From NCBI GenBank assembly GCA_963971285.1, contig OZ020262.1, positions 6,481,036-6,545,035 on the forward strand: a stretch of DNA of 64,000 nt, given 5' to 3'. The stretch is from Astropecten irregularis. Its lineage: Eukaryota > Echinodermata > Asteroidea > Paxillosida > Astropectinidae. The notes under the pieces were generated by a model. The model did not search any database and was not told the origin of the DNA. It saw only the letters and a list, made by a program, of their open reading frames with translations. The position numbers and the translations under genes are program-made. Shown piece after piece: positions 1 to 15,500 of this stretch (position 1 is the first letter of the stretch; every line of letters begins with the position of its first letter).

Positions 1-1423
1 AGCCGGCATCCGATACTGGCCAGGATAATTCAATAATGTGGACTTTTTTCTTCTTCTTGCATCGCGACCGAGGCAGAGTATATTGACCGGGTTCTCCTTG
101 CCGAGCCGCGGGGCGATGAGGCACCTTTCTCCCCGTCAAGTGAGCGCTGGCGGTACGCTCCCCATCATGATCCCCCGGCGGGGGGATGGATGGAGCCCAC
201 GTATATAATACACACTCTGAGAAGATTGCAATAGCTCTCCCCCTTCTCTCTCGCCGCAAGATTGAAATTGGATGAAATATTTTGATTCAATTATTGAGAG
301 GTAAAAGGGAGGGTGTCTCGGTCATAGACCATCGCGCTGTGTGGGGAAGATGCTTTTCTTCAGTCGCTAGGTAATCGAATGATGAACGTTGGATGTTACC
401 AGCGATGCGCGAGGAGAGCCGTGGGGGAAAACTCCCGATGTAGCAACCGAGACAAGTGAAAATAATGGAGATTAATTTTCATTAGAGGGTAATAAGTCCA
501 TCACGGACGGACAGAGACGGGTTATATGCACCTTGATTAACATGGAAAAACCCCGATCAGGGCCAGGCTAGGCCTCTCCCCAACATTTGACGGTGGAAAA
601 TCATCTCCCTGACTCTTGATAGTTTAACCTCGGGAAAACACAGCTCCGACTACAGGCTGGAATAAACAACTCCATAATACGTAAATATTCTGCGCCACAT
701 TAACACCATAAAACACACCTGATCACAATCACAATTGGTTGATTGAATCATCTTTCCATTCAAGGACAAGTTCAAAGGTTACTTGTTTAGGAAAAGGACG
801 GCCCCAAAACGCCACAAAACTCAAAAAAACGGAACAAAACGGCAAATACTGTGATTCAAAAATTCTCTTACATCATGCAAATTCCGGAATGCTCTTCTCA
901 AACTTCAGTTACATCGTGCTCATGTGTACCAATCCCTCGGGTAGAACAATGATTTTGGTGAAGCGAAGTATAAACCCAATTATAACATTGATCTTATCTT
1001 TCAGATTGTTATCTCATTTTATCCGTTGGAAAGATGAATCATGTAATTAATTATAAAAACACTTAATTTTGCCGATGGAACCAAACGTTATAACGGATTA
1101 ACGGTGGAACAAAGAGTCAGACCCCTATTCGCGGAGATTCAAAATCACCCATACGAACTCATCATAGGGCTACTTCTCCTTTTCTTTTAGTTTTTTATAA
1201 GAGGCCGTTTGAAATGAACCACCCAACACTTTAGAAAGGATTATTGACTGGTTTTGAAAAAAATGTAGGTATTATAATTAGCTTTGTTGTAGGCCTAGTT
1301 GGAGTTTGTTAACAAGTAAAACAATGGCCAGTATAGTAAATATATTGGTGTTGTTGTTGGTGGTGTTTTTATATGGTTTGTGTTGTTGTTGGTGGTGGTG
1401 GTGTTCTTGGTGTTTTATAATAG

Positions 1424-1530
1424 TGTTGCTGTTGATGTTGCTGCTGCTGTTGTTGTTGTTGCTGCTGTTGTTGCTGCTGTTGTTGTTGTTGCTGTTGTTG
1501 CTGCTGTTGTTGTTGTTTTGTTGGTGTTGT
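1424..1530. repeat. TTG/CTG trinucleotide repeat
   Basis: An interrupted trinucleotide run of TTG and CTG units. On the plus strand one frame reads as poly-leucine and another as poly-valine/alanine; on the minus strand CAA/CAG would read as poly-glutamine. None of these frames has a start context, splice sites or flanking domain that would make it a gene. It is best treated as a microsatellite in Shox intron DNA. Confidence 0.85.
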
Positions 1531-2832
1531 TGTTTTTTCTACCGCCTAACTCCAGAGGTTCACTTCTCCACACAGCTTCGGGTTATGCCTCAAATTGAAA
1601 TGTTACAATTGACTAAGTCTACAGCTGTCTAATAATTCGTTTTCTCAATTCAACCCGGACAAGATAAATACATTAATTACTGTTTTTTTCAATCTAATTA
1701 TCCTGCTCGCCGATGACTCAACGATGCTATTATACAATGACACACAAATTAATGTACAAATTATTTCAATAATAAATGACTGGTTGTAATAGTTGTAGAG
1801 AAAAAGAAACATGGGTGACATAAAGCTACGCAGACACCAGAGAAGTGGGATAGAAAAGTGTCGAACCACTACGGATAGGAAAAAAGGAACGATACTATGT
1901 CTAGTGTTTAAGTATACGGGCCACGCGTATACACCGAAGTGGAGGGGTGAAAAAAACAGAAAAAAACTCCCCAGCAGAAAAAGTGCGTCACAGAAAATGC
2001 AGCGGCGCTAAAATTATTTCAATTGATTTCAATTGCCCTTTGCGAAATTCAATCAAGGGGACGTGGCCATTGCGGGGAAGGGGTAAAAAAAAAAAAAAAA
2101 AACGAAAGGAGAAGAGGGGTGTATAGACGGAGAGGGGGGTATTTGCCTATGCCCGGCTAATCCCATTAAAGCTCCCGGCCGCTCGCCCCGCCGGATTCCC
2201 GCATAAGCTGCATATTAACTTGTAATTGCAGCGCGAAAGAAGGGACTTTATCAAAATACCATTAACAACGTGTTAAGTGTGTAATGCAAGTATACGATAA
2301 TACGACAGAGGTTTTAGGATGGCCGCAGGAGGGGGGGGGGGTGTTATATCCCCGTGGGGTCTCTGGCTCTGCACCCCCCTTTCCCTTACCCCGCCGTCCA
2401 TATTGGATTATAATGATGACAACGTTTTTTTTTCTTTCTTAAACAGCGCGCGCGGGAACTGCTTCACTGATTAAACCGTACACTATGGGGCCTATTAGAA
2501 TAATATCATCTTCATTAACACTGTAACTCTATATCATTCAATACTCGTTTCACAAGAAAACCACACTATACTCCTCTTTGGAAAACAGGTCAAAATCCCC
2601 TAAAAAAAAGAAAGAATATTTTTATGCAGCACTCCTACTTTCTGATACCCTCACCCTTTTTTAAGGTTTGATCTCATAATATTGCTCTCTAAATCTCCTC
2701 TGCAAAAAAAAAAAAGGAGAGAAAAAAAATCAACCCCCGACTAAATTGGATTCGATCCGTAGGCCCAAATCCGACTGAGATGCGCTTCCAATTTAACGGT
2801 CCCCGAAAAGGACCCCTAAGTGAATTTTGTGT

Positions 2833-2854
2833 CAATTAAGCGATCGTTAAATTG
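2833..2854. promoter_or_regulatory. Imperfect palindrome with homeodomain-like cores
   Basis: CAATTAAG and TTAAATTG face each other around a central CGATCG. AATTA/TTAAT-type cores are the usual targets of paired-class homeodomains, and this one sits inside a homeobox gene. Regulatory function is inference only; such short matches also arise by chance in AT-rich DNA. Confidence 0.2.
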
Positions 2855-4716
2855 CTATTAGGGGACTCTCTAATCCAATTGCTGGACACTAGTGAAGACA
2901 AAGTGCGGGGAAAGAAGAAAAAAAAAGCCCCGGTGAGGTAAGAAAGAAGGAGATGGTGAAAAAAAAAATCGCTAGGATTATCGGTGATGGACTTGAGCGG
3001 AGCACAGACGTTCGACCCCCTCCATTTCTCTCCCTAGTTCTCTTGGCAAACGGCGCAGCGAGACTTTACCATACTTGATCAATACATTCAAGTTCGCTGG
3101 AACTTAACTCACTTCACGCAGTGACTCATGACAATTACACGCCGTGCGCTCTCGCACCAAGCCATTCCATCCACTCAACCACTACGAGATAGTATTAAAA
3201 ACACAACCAACAAAAAGAAAATCCAAATTGCATATTTGATTCAATTTGTTCTTGTTATATTAAGCCCAGGATTAATACCCTCACTTCCTCAACGCCCCAA
3301 AGGAGAAAGAATTTGCACTAAAGACAGAAGGATATAGGAAGGGGAGGGATGGGGGAAAATGGATTAACAAAATACAATTTGGAAAGGCGGCAAATGTATT
3401 TTTAATCGAATGAAATACGTATTTAGGTTCTTAACTGACTTGACTGTTTTTCAGTTTTGCCGCCCAGCCATCCGGAGAAAATTTGTCAGACTTCGGCCAA
3501 TAAGCATCGATTGGGGTTAAAAGAAAAAAGCCTCGTAATAGTTTAATTTCTGACCTTGTTTAAATTAAAAAAAAAATTAAAAAGGAAAAAGACGAAATAA
3601 TGAGAAAAAAAATAATAAAAGAGATGAAAATAACGATGAAAGTACATTCTAGGGGCAAATATTGTTTCATATTATGCAAATTAAACGATTTGGAACTGGC
3701 TTTATTGTCACAAAATAATATGAAACTTATTTCTATCCGAGTAGCATAAATCTAATGGCTGTTTGCCATTAGAACGTATGAAAACAATTAATAGACCATA
3801 CGTAAGCCCCTACAAGTCTCAAAGTAATTGTTTTCAAATTATTTTAATTTTTCAGTCATTAAGTGCCAATTATATTGAAACAACGAGTTGTGTAGGCTAT
3901 TGTGCATGTTTTTCGATTCCTAATAAGACATAGCAGAAGCGATTGTTAGAAGAACCCAAAATATTGGGTCTTCTAGCCCCCCCCCAAAAAAAAAAAGAAA
4001 AAGAAAATGGCTCTTCCAGCCCCCAAAACATTTTGGCTCTAGAACCGCGCCTGAATAGGACAGTTTATATATAAACAATTCGAGGATGGACATTTCTACA
4101 AGTGAAGGACTTTAAGTTGACATTTCAAATATAACAATTTAAAGCGCTAACAAAAAGGTGACAATGATCCTAACTTTGGCTTAAAAAAACCTTTGTAAGC
4201 CCTCGGATTGTTCGAGATTTTAGAGAAATTCAAGGATTTGAAATTGCTATCCAATTATCAAAATGAATTATCTTAAATGGTGCCCCTCACTCGAGAATTA
4301 TATAAGCTTATAATGGGCCTGAAATTGACCATTTGGGTAAGTAGAAACAGGATTATAACTATGGCCAAAGTAATTGACGGTGTTCTTATTATTAATAAAG
4401 TAAAATGCATTTTTAAACCAATTGAAGTAATTTTAGTATACCATCTGGTTAATGAAATCGCTTAAAAAATAGTATATACGTCCATTACAAAGTTCCTTTT
4501 CACGCATTGCCTAACTTTGTCTTTATAGTTAGAGGAATGTCCAACTTACTGAACCGTTTGAAATATCTCGCAAGCAATTTTTTATGAATCCAGCGTTTCT
4601 TTTTCGTGGGTTGTTTTAAATTCTCCTTTGCCGCCGGAAACGTTTTGGGAGAATTGCCAGTGTCTCAAGGGAATAATCATACATAAGCATGTCTTGTTTA
4701 GGAAAAATCTCCTTAC

Positions 4717-8227
<3,511 letters not shown>

Positions 8228-9830
8228 GATATCTTCTAAGGTTCTCCCTGAAAAACAAAATCTCAACAGCCCAGCCCACCTTAATAAAGATGGTGGATTT
8301 TCTCAAGAAGCTTCTGAACGGTAATCAAGAGCTGCTGTCCAAAATGACGTCTGTTGAGGAGCTGCAAGTTTAAAGATCTGATGAGCGTCTCCAACAAACC
8401 TCGCCGGCGATTGAGTCAAATCCCGCCGCTCGTTTCTTCGTCCGCTCATCAATTGGCTCCCAAATCAGTGCTGATCGCATTTGCTGAGTCCTAGAACCCC
8501 TTGCTCATTAACAGTCTTGACTTCTTCCTAATCGAATCACGGCCACCGATCACATCCCCTGAAAACCACCAAACATCGACCAATTGCTGCCGGACTGAAA
8601 CCCTATCTCCCCCCTCTCGCTGGGGATACAGGCCGGGGATATACGGGGCGAGGCGGGCTGGCTAAGCAAGCCAAGGCAAGGCACGTCATGCAACGAAGCA
8701 ACGGGGCCTAGTATCATACGAAAAGGCTGCACCAATGAAAGAAGATCTTGATTAATACCTCCCGCAACCACGATAGCATTAACACCACAACACCTCAGGA
8801 TTATCATCACCCTCCCCCCCCCCCCACCCTCCCTCCTCCTCCTCCTCCTCCATACCACCACAAAAGTATAACGATACAATTTGATCCAACTCCTCCCCCC
8901 TAGGCCTCGCCCGTTTATTCAAAAGGGGTTTATAATTTAACCACCTCGTCATTTTCTTATCAACAGAAGCAAAAACAAAGGATGCAAGACTTTATTCCCA
9001 GACTCCCTTGACGTATGGGAAAGCCAACGTATAGTTTTTGCTTCACCGACCATCTTTTTCTCTTTTATCAAGTTTGGTCATCCATTTTTTCTAGTTTCGC
9101 TACCTTTTTTTTTCTCTCTCTCTTTTTTTATCATCATTTCACCGTTGTAGTTGGATTGGATTATGCCCGCGTGGCTAATTTTTATCCCAAAGGTACCACG
9201 TTAATTCAGGCAATTGACTTTTAATGCCAATCTTGGGCCAGGCAAAAGTGATGATGAAAAAGAGATTGAGCCGTAACTAGATTAATTGCCTCGCTATCGG
9301 CCCGTGTGTGTGAATGACTGTGTTTTTGGCTTTTATATTATGCTGGGGTATGGTGTCGCGAGTCGTGGGGTTTGGAGTGGGTCCGGGCCTGCGTGCGGTG
9401 GGGACCGGACCACGGTAAGTATTGGGACCGGGGTTTCGGTGATGTTTCACGGGGCCACGTTTGCGAAACATCAGCCGTGGATTCGGCGATCAAAGAGTCA
9501 GAGATGACCCTCGACGCGACCAAGGGTGAGGACTGTAAAGACGCATGTTGCAAGCGAATGAGCCGCGGGGAGCATCTACAAAAGTCCTTCGTCTCTCCTT
9601 TCATCCTGCGTTCGGTGGTAGTCGGTTCGAATCCCCACCAGGAGCTCATGATGAATCACATTGATTTGCATATACCCGCGTTTTAATGTTATAATCTTCG
9701 GGGGAATCTTTCAAGTTAACCTGAGATATGTTAACCAATAGTTTTGTTTTCGAAGCTACTGTTCCAATAGAACCATAATAGTGGTCAGATTCAATTTGAG
9801 TCGAATTTATGAAGACTTTTAAATTGTCAT

Positions 9831-10070
9831 GGGGCCAATATCCCAGCCCTGCTTAGCACACAAATTTGCTATAACCATGAGATTTTTGTCCTAATACAAA
9901 CAGAGATAACAACCAAATTTCCATGTGTTGTGTATCGCTTGTGATTCTTTGGTTGTTGTTCACTGACCATGAATATCAAATGAAATGTTTAATGGTGGTT
10001 TGTTTTATTGGGCAAGACATTTTTGTGCTAAGCAATTTTTTGTGTTTAGCAGCTCCATGAAATTGGCCCC
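9831..10070. mobile_element. Family A inverted-repeat element
   Basis: Begins GGGGCCAATATCCCAGCCCT and ends AGCTCCATGAAATTGGCCCC. The interior is in the opposite orientation to the copy at 7034. It is complete at both ends. Confidence 0.85.
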
Positions 10071-10770
10071 AGGCCATTAGCTTAAATAGATAAATTGATG
10101 AGTACCAGCTCCTTCGATGGTAACTATAGCCTGTGTGTGACTGATGGTACAAAAGCATGTAGCTATGGAATAAGCTCGGACCTGCTGTGTTGTTGTGAAG
10201 AATAAAAACCAGTATATAATTCCCAATGAAGGCACCAATGCAAAATGGCCGATCGAGTAGAATAACAGAAAACAAACCCACTTATTTCTGAGACAATCAA
10301 GCGATACATTGTGCAGCAAAACGATTTTGTATAGCTTAAGCAATAACTGTTGGATAAAACAAATACCCCTGAAGCTGCCAAATGAACTGGCAAAAGATTG
10401 AAAAATACCCCTCCACTTTATAGCAAATAAGATCTACTTTATTTCATAGAAATGACACATTTCGATTTTCAACTCCTAGTTTCCTGAAAGCTAGACCCGC
10501 CCCAATACTATATGTAACTACTTGAATTGATATGTCTGAAAAGCAATCATAATAAATTGCTGCAAAAATGAAGTTATTTACAATGCATAACGTGAGATGG
10601 CAAAACAGCTTTCCATCGGCACACGACACTAATGCGCTATTTTCACGCCTGCCCGTTGTGGAAACCTGAGACGAGTTGGGAATATTAATTGCATGTGTCA
10701 ACAGAATGTCGCGTAAGTATACAACTGCTCGGGCCATTGACACCTGTGATATAGGGCAGGTCGACAGTTC

Positions 10771-10870
10771 TGGGACGATTTTCATAGAGCTGCTTAGCAC
10801 AAAAATTCGCTAAGCATGACATTTCTGTGTTAGTAAAACAAACCAGGATTAACAACAAAATTTCCATGTG
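10771..10870. mobile_element. Family A element, left half only
   Basis: GGGACGATTTTCATAGAGCT followed by CTTAGCAC and the AACAGGATTAACAACCAAA-type interior. It breaks off where the 69 bp minisatellite begins. Confidence 0.7.
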
Positions 10871-10889
10871 TTTCAATTAATTTTCATAG

Positions 10890-11152
10890 CTAGCCAGTTT
10901 CGTCTTCCGGACAGCTCGGCACACCAGACAGTTGAGCTCGTGTTTGTCGCGTGCCTAGCTGACCGGTTTCGTCATCCGGTCAGCTCGGCACGCCAGACAG
11001 TTGAGCTCGTGTTTGTCGCGTGCCTAGCTGACCGGTTTCGTCATCCGGTCAGCTCGGCACGCCAGACAGTTGAGCTCGTGTGTGTTGCGTGCCTAGCTGA
11101 CCAGTTTCGTCATCCGGTCAGCTCGGCACGCCACATAGTTCAGCTCGTGACA
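10890..11152 (+). repeat. 69 bp minisatellite, about 3.8 copies
   Basis: CAGCTCGGCAC recurs at 10912, 10981, 11050 and 11119, an exact 69-base spacing. Because 69 is divisible by three, one plus-strand frame (10868-11278) stays open and reads as a 23-residue repeat containing VELVFVACLADRFRHPVSSA. No signal peptide, family domain or splice signal supports a protein, and the upstream sequence is a transposon fragment. Confidence 0.85.
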
Positions 11153-12554
11153 CCGGCTCTTGCGGCAATTATGATGAACAAGGTGGCGTATTCCAAAACC
11201 CAGGGGTTTTGGATCGCTCTCGACACACACCTCATGAGAACGAGTTGCAAAGCATCGTGGTTCTTTAACACACAGTAATCGCACACACGTTTCCACTCGC
11301 CCCACCAAACAAAAATAAAAGACACAATATGGTTCATACTCGCGTGGTTGTCAAATCTTGCTTTGGTTTTTTTGTTTAATGTGGAGACACCCAATAGTGT
11401 ACAACATAGGCCTAACCGTGTTTGTGCGAAATACTTAAATCTCTTTCCTATTTACATAGTTGCATCACATATCATAACTGTATTAAAAATTGTGTCTGGT
11501 ACCCAATGTTCTCATGAACATTTCTGCTGTACATTCGTCATTTTTATACATTTTATACACACGAATTTTCGTTTTTACATCAAAAGTGGCGCGAATGGAA
11601 CGCTATCAAATGGAAAAAACAACAACTTTATCTTTCTACACTTTATATACAGATTTATGGTAATATTCAGTTTTGTTCTGATATTCTCTATAAAAAATAT
11701 TACATATTGCTTTTTTTTCTGTGATAACTCCTGGTTTTAATAGCTTTTCTATAATTATGTGTGTTATAATAGGGAGTAAAATGGTATGATTTTTGTGCGT
11801 GTCATTTTGTGCGTTGAAATGTGAATAAAACTGTATTGCTAAATCACATTGATCTGGTCACGAAAACGGAAGAAAACAGCAGAAAAATACATTTTAATCA
11901 TGCAAACGTTTAGTCAGATAATTTCAACAGCTGCAAGATGATATTTCTTTTCAGTTGATGGTTCAAATGAAAATCAATTTAAGCTGCAAACTGAATCGTT
12001 TCCTTTTCTTCAAATAGCTGCTGACTTGCTGTGACGTGCAAACTGTTTTCTATGATTCTAAACAAATTACCAAGCACCCACAATAATATAACCAACGCCT
12101 TTGTTCAAATGTTCCTTTTTTAGTAATAACTTGTCCGTCGTGGGATATCAAAATCTCTGCGTTTGAGGAGAAGATTAGAGTTTTCGGTGAAAGTTTAACG
12201 ATCCTCATTGACTTAAATTTATTAATTTTGTCTTCTTTCTGTTTTTGTTATTTACCTGTGAGTCGTTAAGGCCGACCAAAGGCCATGACACACAAGGCAA
12301 CTTTTGGAGGCAACTTGGAGGCAACCAACTCCACCGCATACAAAACTAAAATCCTGGTGCAAAAGTTAGGGTTTTTCTGGTACAGTTTCTCACAATCTTT
12401 AAGTGAAAATGTAAGATGGATGTTATTTCTTGGACTGATTGCTTGTGCGTTGCCCCGTGTGACATGGGCCTTAGATACATGTTTTCCTAGGTGAGTACCC
12501 CTCCCCCTAAAGCTGCAGTCCGTGCTGTTTTGTGTCCAAGTATTCCTATTTTCG

Positions 12555-15500
12555 TTAGCACGTGTAGTTACACACCATCTCTTGAATGATAGCGTAGGCA
12601 AGGAACACGATGTACATGATGACGAAGCTGATGCCGACCACTTTGTTGAGCTTGAAGCGTACTAAGGTGAAGACGAAGAGTGCCATGAACAGGACGGCCA
12701 GCAAGATGAAGCCGAACTTGGCGTGAGGCGTCATGACCAGGGCGCCGCTGTTCAGCAAGACCTGTTGACGGTATATCAAGACAAGAAATCACGGTCAGTT
12801 GGGGTTGCGATGACAAAAGGATTGAGGTTTAGGGAAGAGAATCGTCCGGAGAACATGGACGATTCCAGAGCAAGGAGCAAGAGCTGATGACGGTATACCA
12901 AGTCAAGAAAACACGGTCAGTTGAGGAGGCGATGGCAACATGAGTCAGATGTTGGGGGAGGAGAATCGTCCAGAGAACATGGACGATTCCAGAGTAAGGA
13001 GCAAGACTTGTTGACGGAATACAAGACAAGAAAACACGGTCAGTTAAGGAGGCGATGGCAAAAGGAATGAGGTTGAGGAACAAGAATCGTCCAGAGAACA
13101 TGGACGATTCCAGAATAAGGAGCAAGACCTGTTGACGGTATACCAAGACAGGAAAACAAGGTCAGTTGAGGAGGCGATGACAACAGGAGTCAGATGTTGG
13201 GGGAGGAGAATCGTCCAGAGAACATAGACGATTCCAGAGTAAGGAGCAAGACCTGATGACGGTATACCAAGGTAGAAAAAAATTGAAAAACAGAAACCCC
13301 ACCAGGTCGGGAGGTGATGGCAACAGGAATGAGGTTGAGGGCCGACCTCTAAGGCCTTTCGCATTTTTTTAAAAATCAACTTACGAACTCCTCCGGTGTG
13401 AGCAGAGCCAGTGGCTGATTGAAGATGAGGATGCTGATCAGGAATGGTAGACCTAGTCCCAGGTTGATGTCAAAGACGTTGGAGCCGATGGCGTTGGACA
13501 CTGCCATATCGCCGAAACCGTCGCGTGCCACAAGGACCGAGCTCAGGGCGTCCTATAAGACCGGAAACCGAAGAAGGGATAAGGGTTTGGTCCCAAAAAC
13601 TGGTCTGCTGTATACAGACACTCGTCAGAATGCTCCCGATGGTGGATTTCACGAGACACTAAGATTGATCTAGTGATTGATTGTTACCATACAAATCATT
13701 ATGAGGTTGGCAAGTCATCTTCAGAGAAATCTTCGTGTTTTGTGAAATATAGCCCAGCGGCCAATTTCAATTTTTTTTGTATATGCACCAACATTTGCTT
13801 AAATACCATATGAAATTCGTTTGCCAGCCAAAACTTGTGAATGTTATGCTCAGCAAACAATGGCCGAATACAATCACATCAACATCAACACAAACATCAC
13901 ATGAAAATTTGGTTGGTATAATCCTGTTTGATCAAGAAAGACTTTTCATGCTTAAGCAATTTTTTTGTGCTAAAGCATATCTATGAAATTGGCTCCTGGA
14001 CTATTACAAAATACGTATACATCTTTATAATGTCAGGGTTCAAAAGTTTCATTTTCTGCGACAGAAAGGAGAGCCAACAGAGGGCGTCTCAATATAAACA
14101 GTCACGCCCTTGAAATTTACATGGTCAAACAATAATGGTGAGCACAAGGGGGCGCTATTTACAGTAGCCTACAAGAGCATCAAACATCAAACATCAAATA
14201 ATTTTGGATCAACGTCTGCAACACCATCGGATGCGCACTTTTTTTGTAGAGGCCTATTAAAGTCTTTATTCTCAGATTTTAGTTTACCAGATACGGTGCT
14301 AAGACTAGATCAAAACATTATCGTTTTTCTATTAGTTTTTCACCTTTCTTTCAAACTTGGCCTCATCTTAGGGGAAATGGAAGATGCAACGCTGAAAGTT
14401 CATGTCTGTTGTGGCAGTTTGGTGGATATTTTAAGGCCCCTACTACACAAAATACGGTATATTCTCGAAAGAAATAGACTATGAATTGAACTTACCGGCA
14501 CGCTCGTACCGATGGCCACTACGACCAGACCCATGGTGTAAGCATCAATATAGAGTATACAGCCAACCTTGGATACTATGGTGACCATGGCAAAGCTCAG
14601 TAGAGCGATCCAGGCGATGGACATCGTGAATGATAGCATGTACAGGCGCCTGCAGACAGCCAAAGGCAGAAGAAGATTGTATGACATTAAGATCGAAACG
14701 TTGAAGGCCATGTCATCACACTCAAGGATCGATTTCACAAAGCCCTACGATCGTAACTCGAGGGCTGTAACGCATCTTAAGTGTCACGATTGATAGTAAG
14801 TTACGATGAGTTTGGTGAAATCGACCCCAGACAATTTATTTTAATACATCGAGCTTGGAGGCCACCAAATACATGTACTCTGCTTGCAAAACGGAAGAGA
14901 CAAGTTTCAGTTTGTGGCAGAGCTCTGCTTTCCCCGAGAAAATTGGAATATTGAAAGGCGAATGCTGCTTTTTTCTTGACTTTTGCCTGTAAATTGCCTC
15001 ATGTGATGATCTGGGGTCGATTTCACCAAACTCGTCGTAACTTACGTTCAATCGTAGGAGTTATGATGCATTGAAGCCTCACGTATGATACGATGGGTTA
15101 ATATCCTTCGTAACTCAAGTTGCGATCGACCGTAGGGCTTTAGGGAATCGACCCATGGCTCTGTAACAGAAGCTCAGTCAATATCAAATACCATTTTTGC
15201 TCGGAAGTCATAACTCGTATATGGCAGTAGTTCAAAAGCTATGGCTTCTGCATGTCTGGTTCCTCTCGTAAACCGGTTCGTTTTCCACGTGTTCGGGTCC
15301 ACCGGCAGTCTATCTGAATGTGGCGTTTAATAAAAGAGACATTGGGTTTACGAAACAGAGGCTCAGGCCCAGGCTCAGGCTCCATGTCGTGAATCCATTC
15401 TAAAACAATCGGTATCAAAATAGAGGCTTTTTGGTTTGAAGATTCTCTGGTTTGAAAAGGAAAACAGGGCTTCAGCTTCAATGAAAACCGCAATTAACCT

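Larger units (their letters stand above)
1..4716. other. Shox third intron or downstream DNA, no coding exon seen
   Basis: This stretch lies downstream, on the minus strand, of the third coding exon of Shox. That exon ends in a clean donor, so at least one more exon must follow. I searched the minus strand by eye for the C-terminal part of Shox, including the OAR motif found at the end of the family, and did not find it; it probably lies beyond base 1. The DNA is AT-rich with several A-runs and G-runs (for example around 2086-2102 and 2330-2341). The open frames here are short and show no recognisable domain. Confidence 0.6.
8228..12554. other. Shox upstream / NCKX downstream DNA, no gene recognised
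   Basis: Between the Shox start and the NCKX stop, both on the minus strand. It should contain the Shox promoter and its predicted non-coding first exon, neither of which I can place. Contents I can name are a C-rich/CCT-rich run at 8813-8850, two family A elements, a 69 bp minisatellite, and the probable 3' untranslated region of NCKX just below 12555. A GC-richer patch at 9300-9650 contains a few open frames without recognisable domains. Confidence 0.6.

Noticed and set aside
1306-1632. Poly-leucine or poly-valine/alanine frames
   Set aside because: Products of a TTG/CTG microsatellite; no flanking coding signals.
9605-9650. Possible tRNA (GGTTCGAATCC)
   Set aside because: B-box word present, but no acceptor or T stem pairs and no A box at the right distance.
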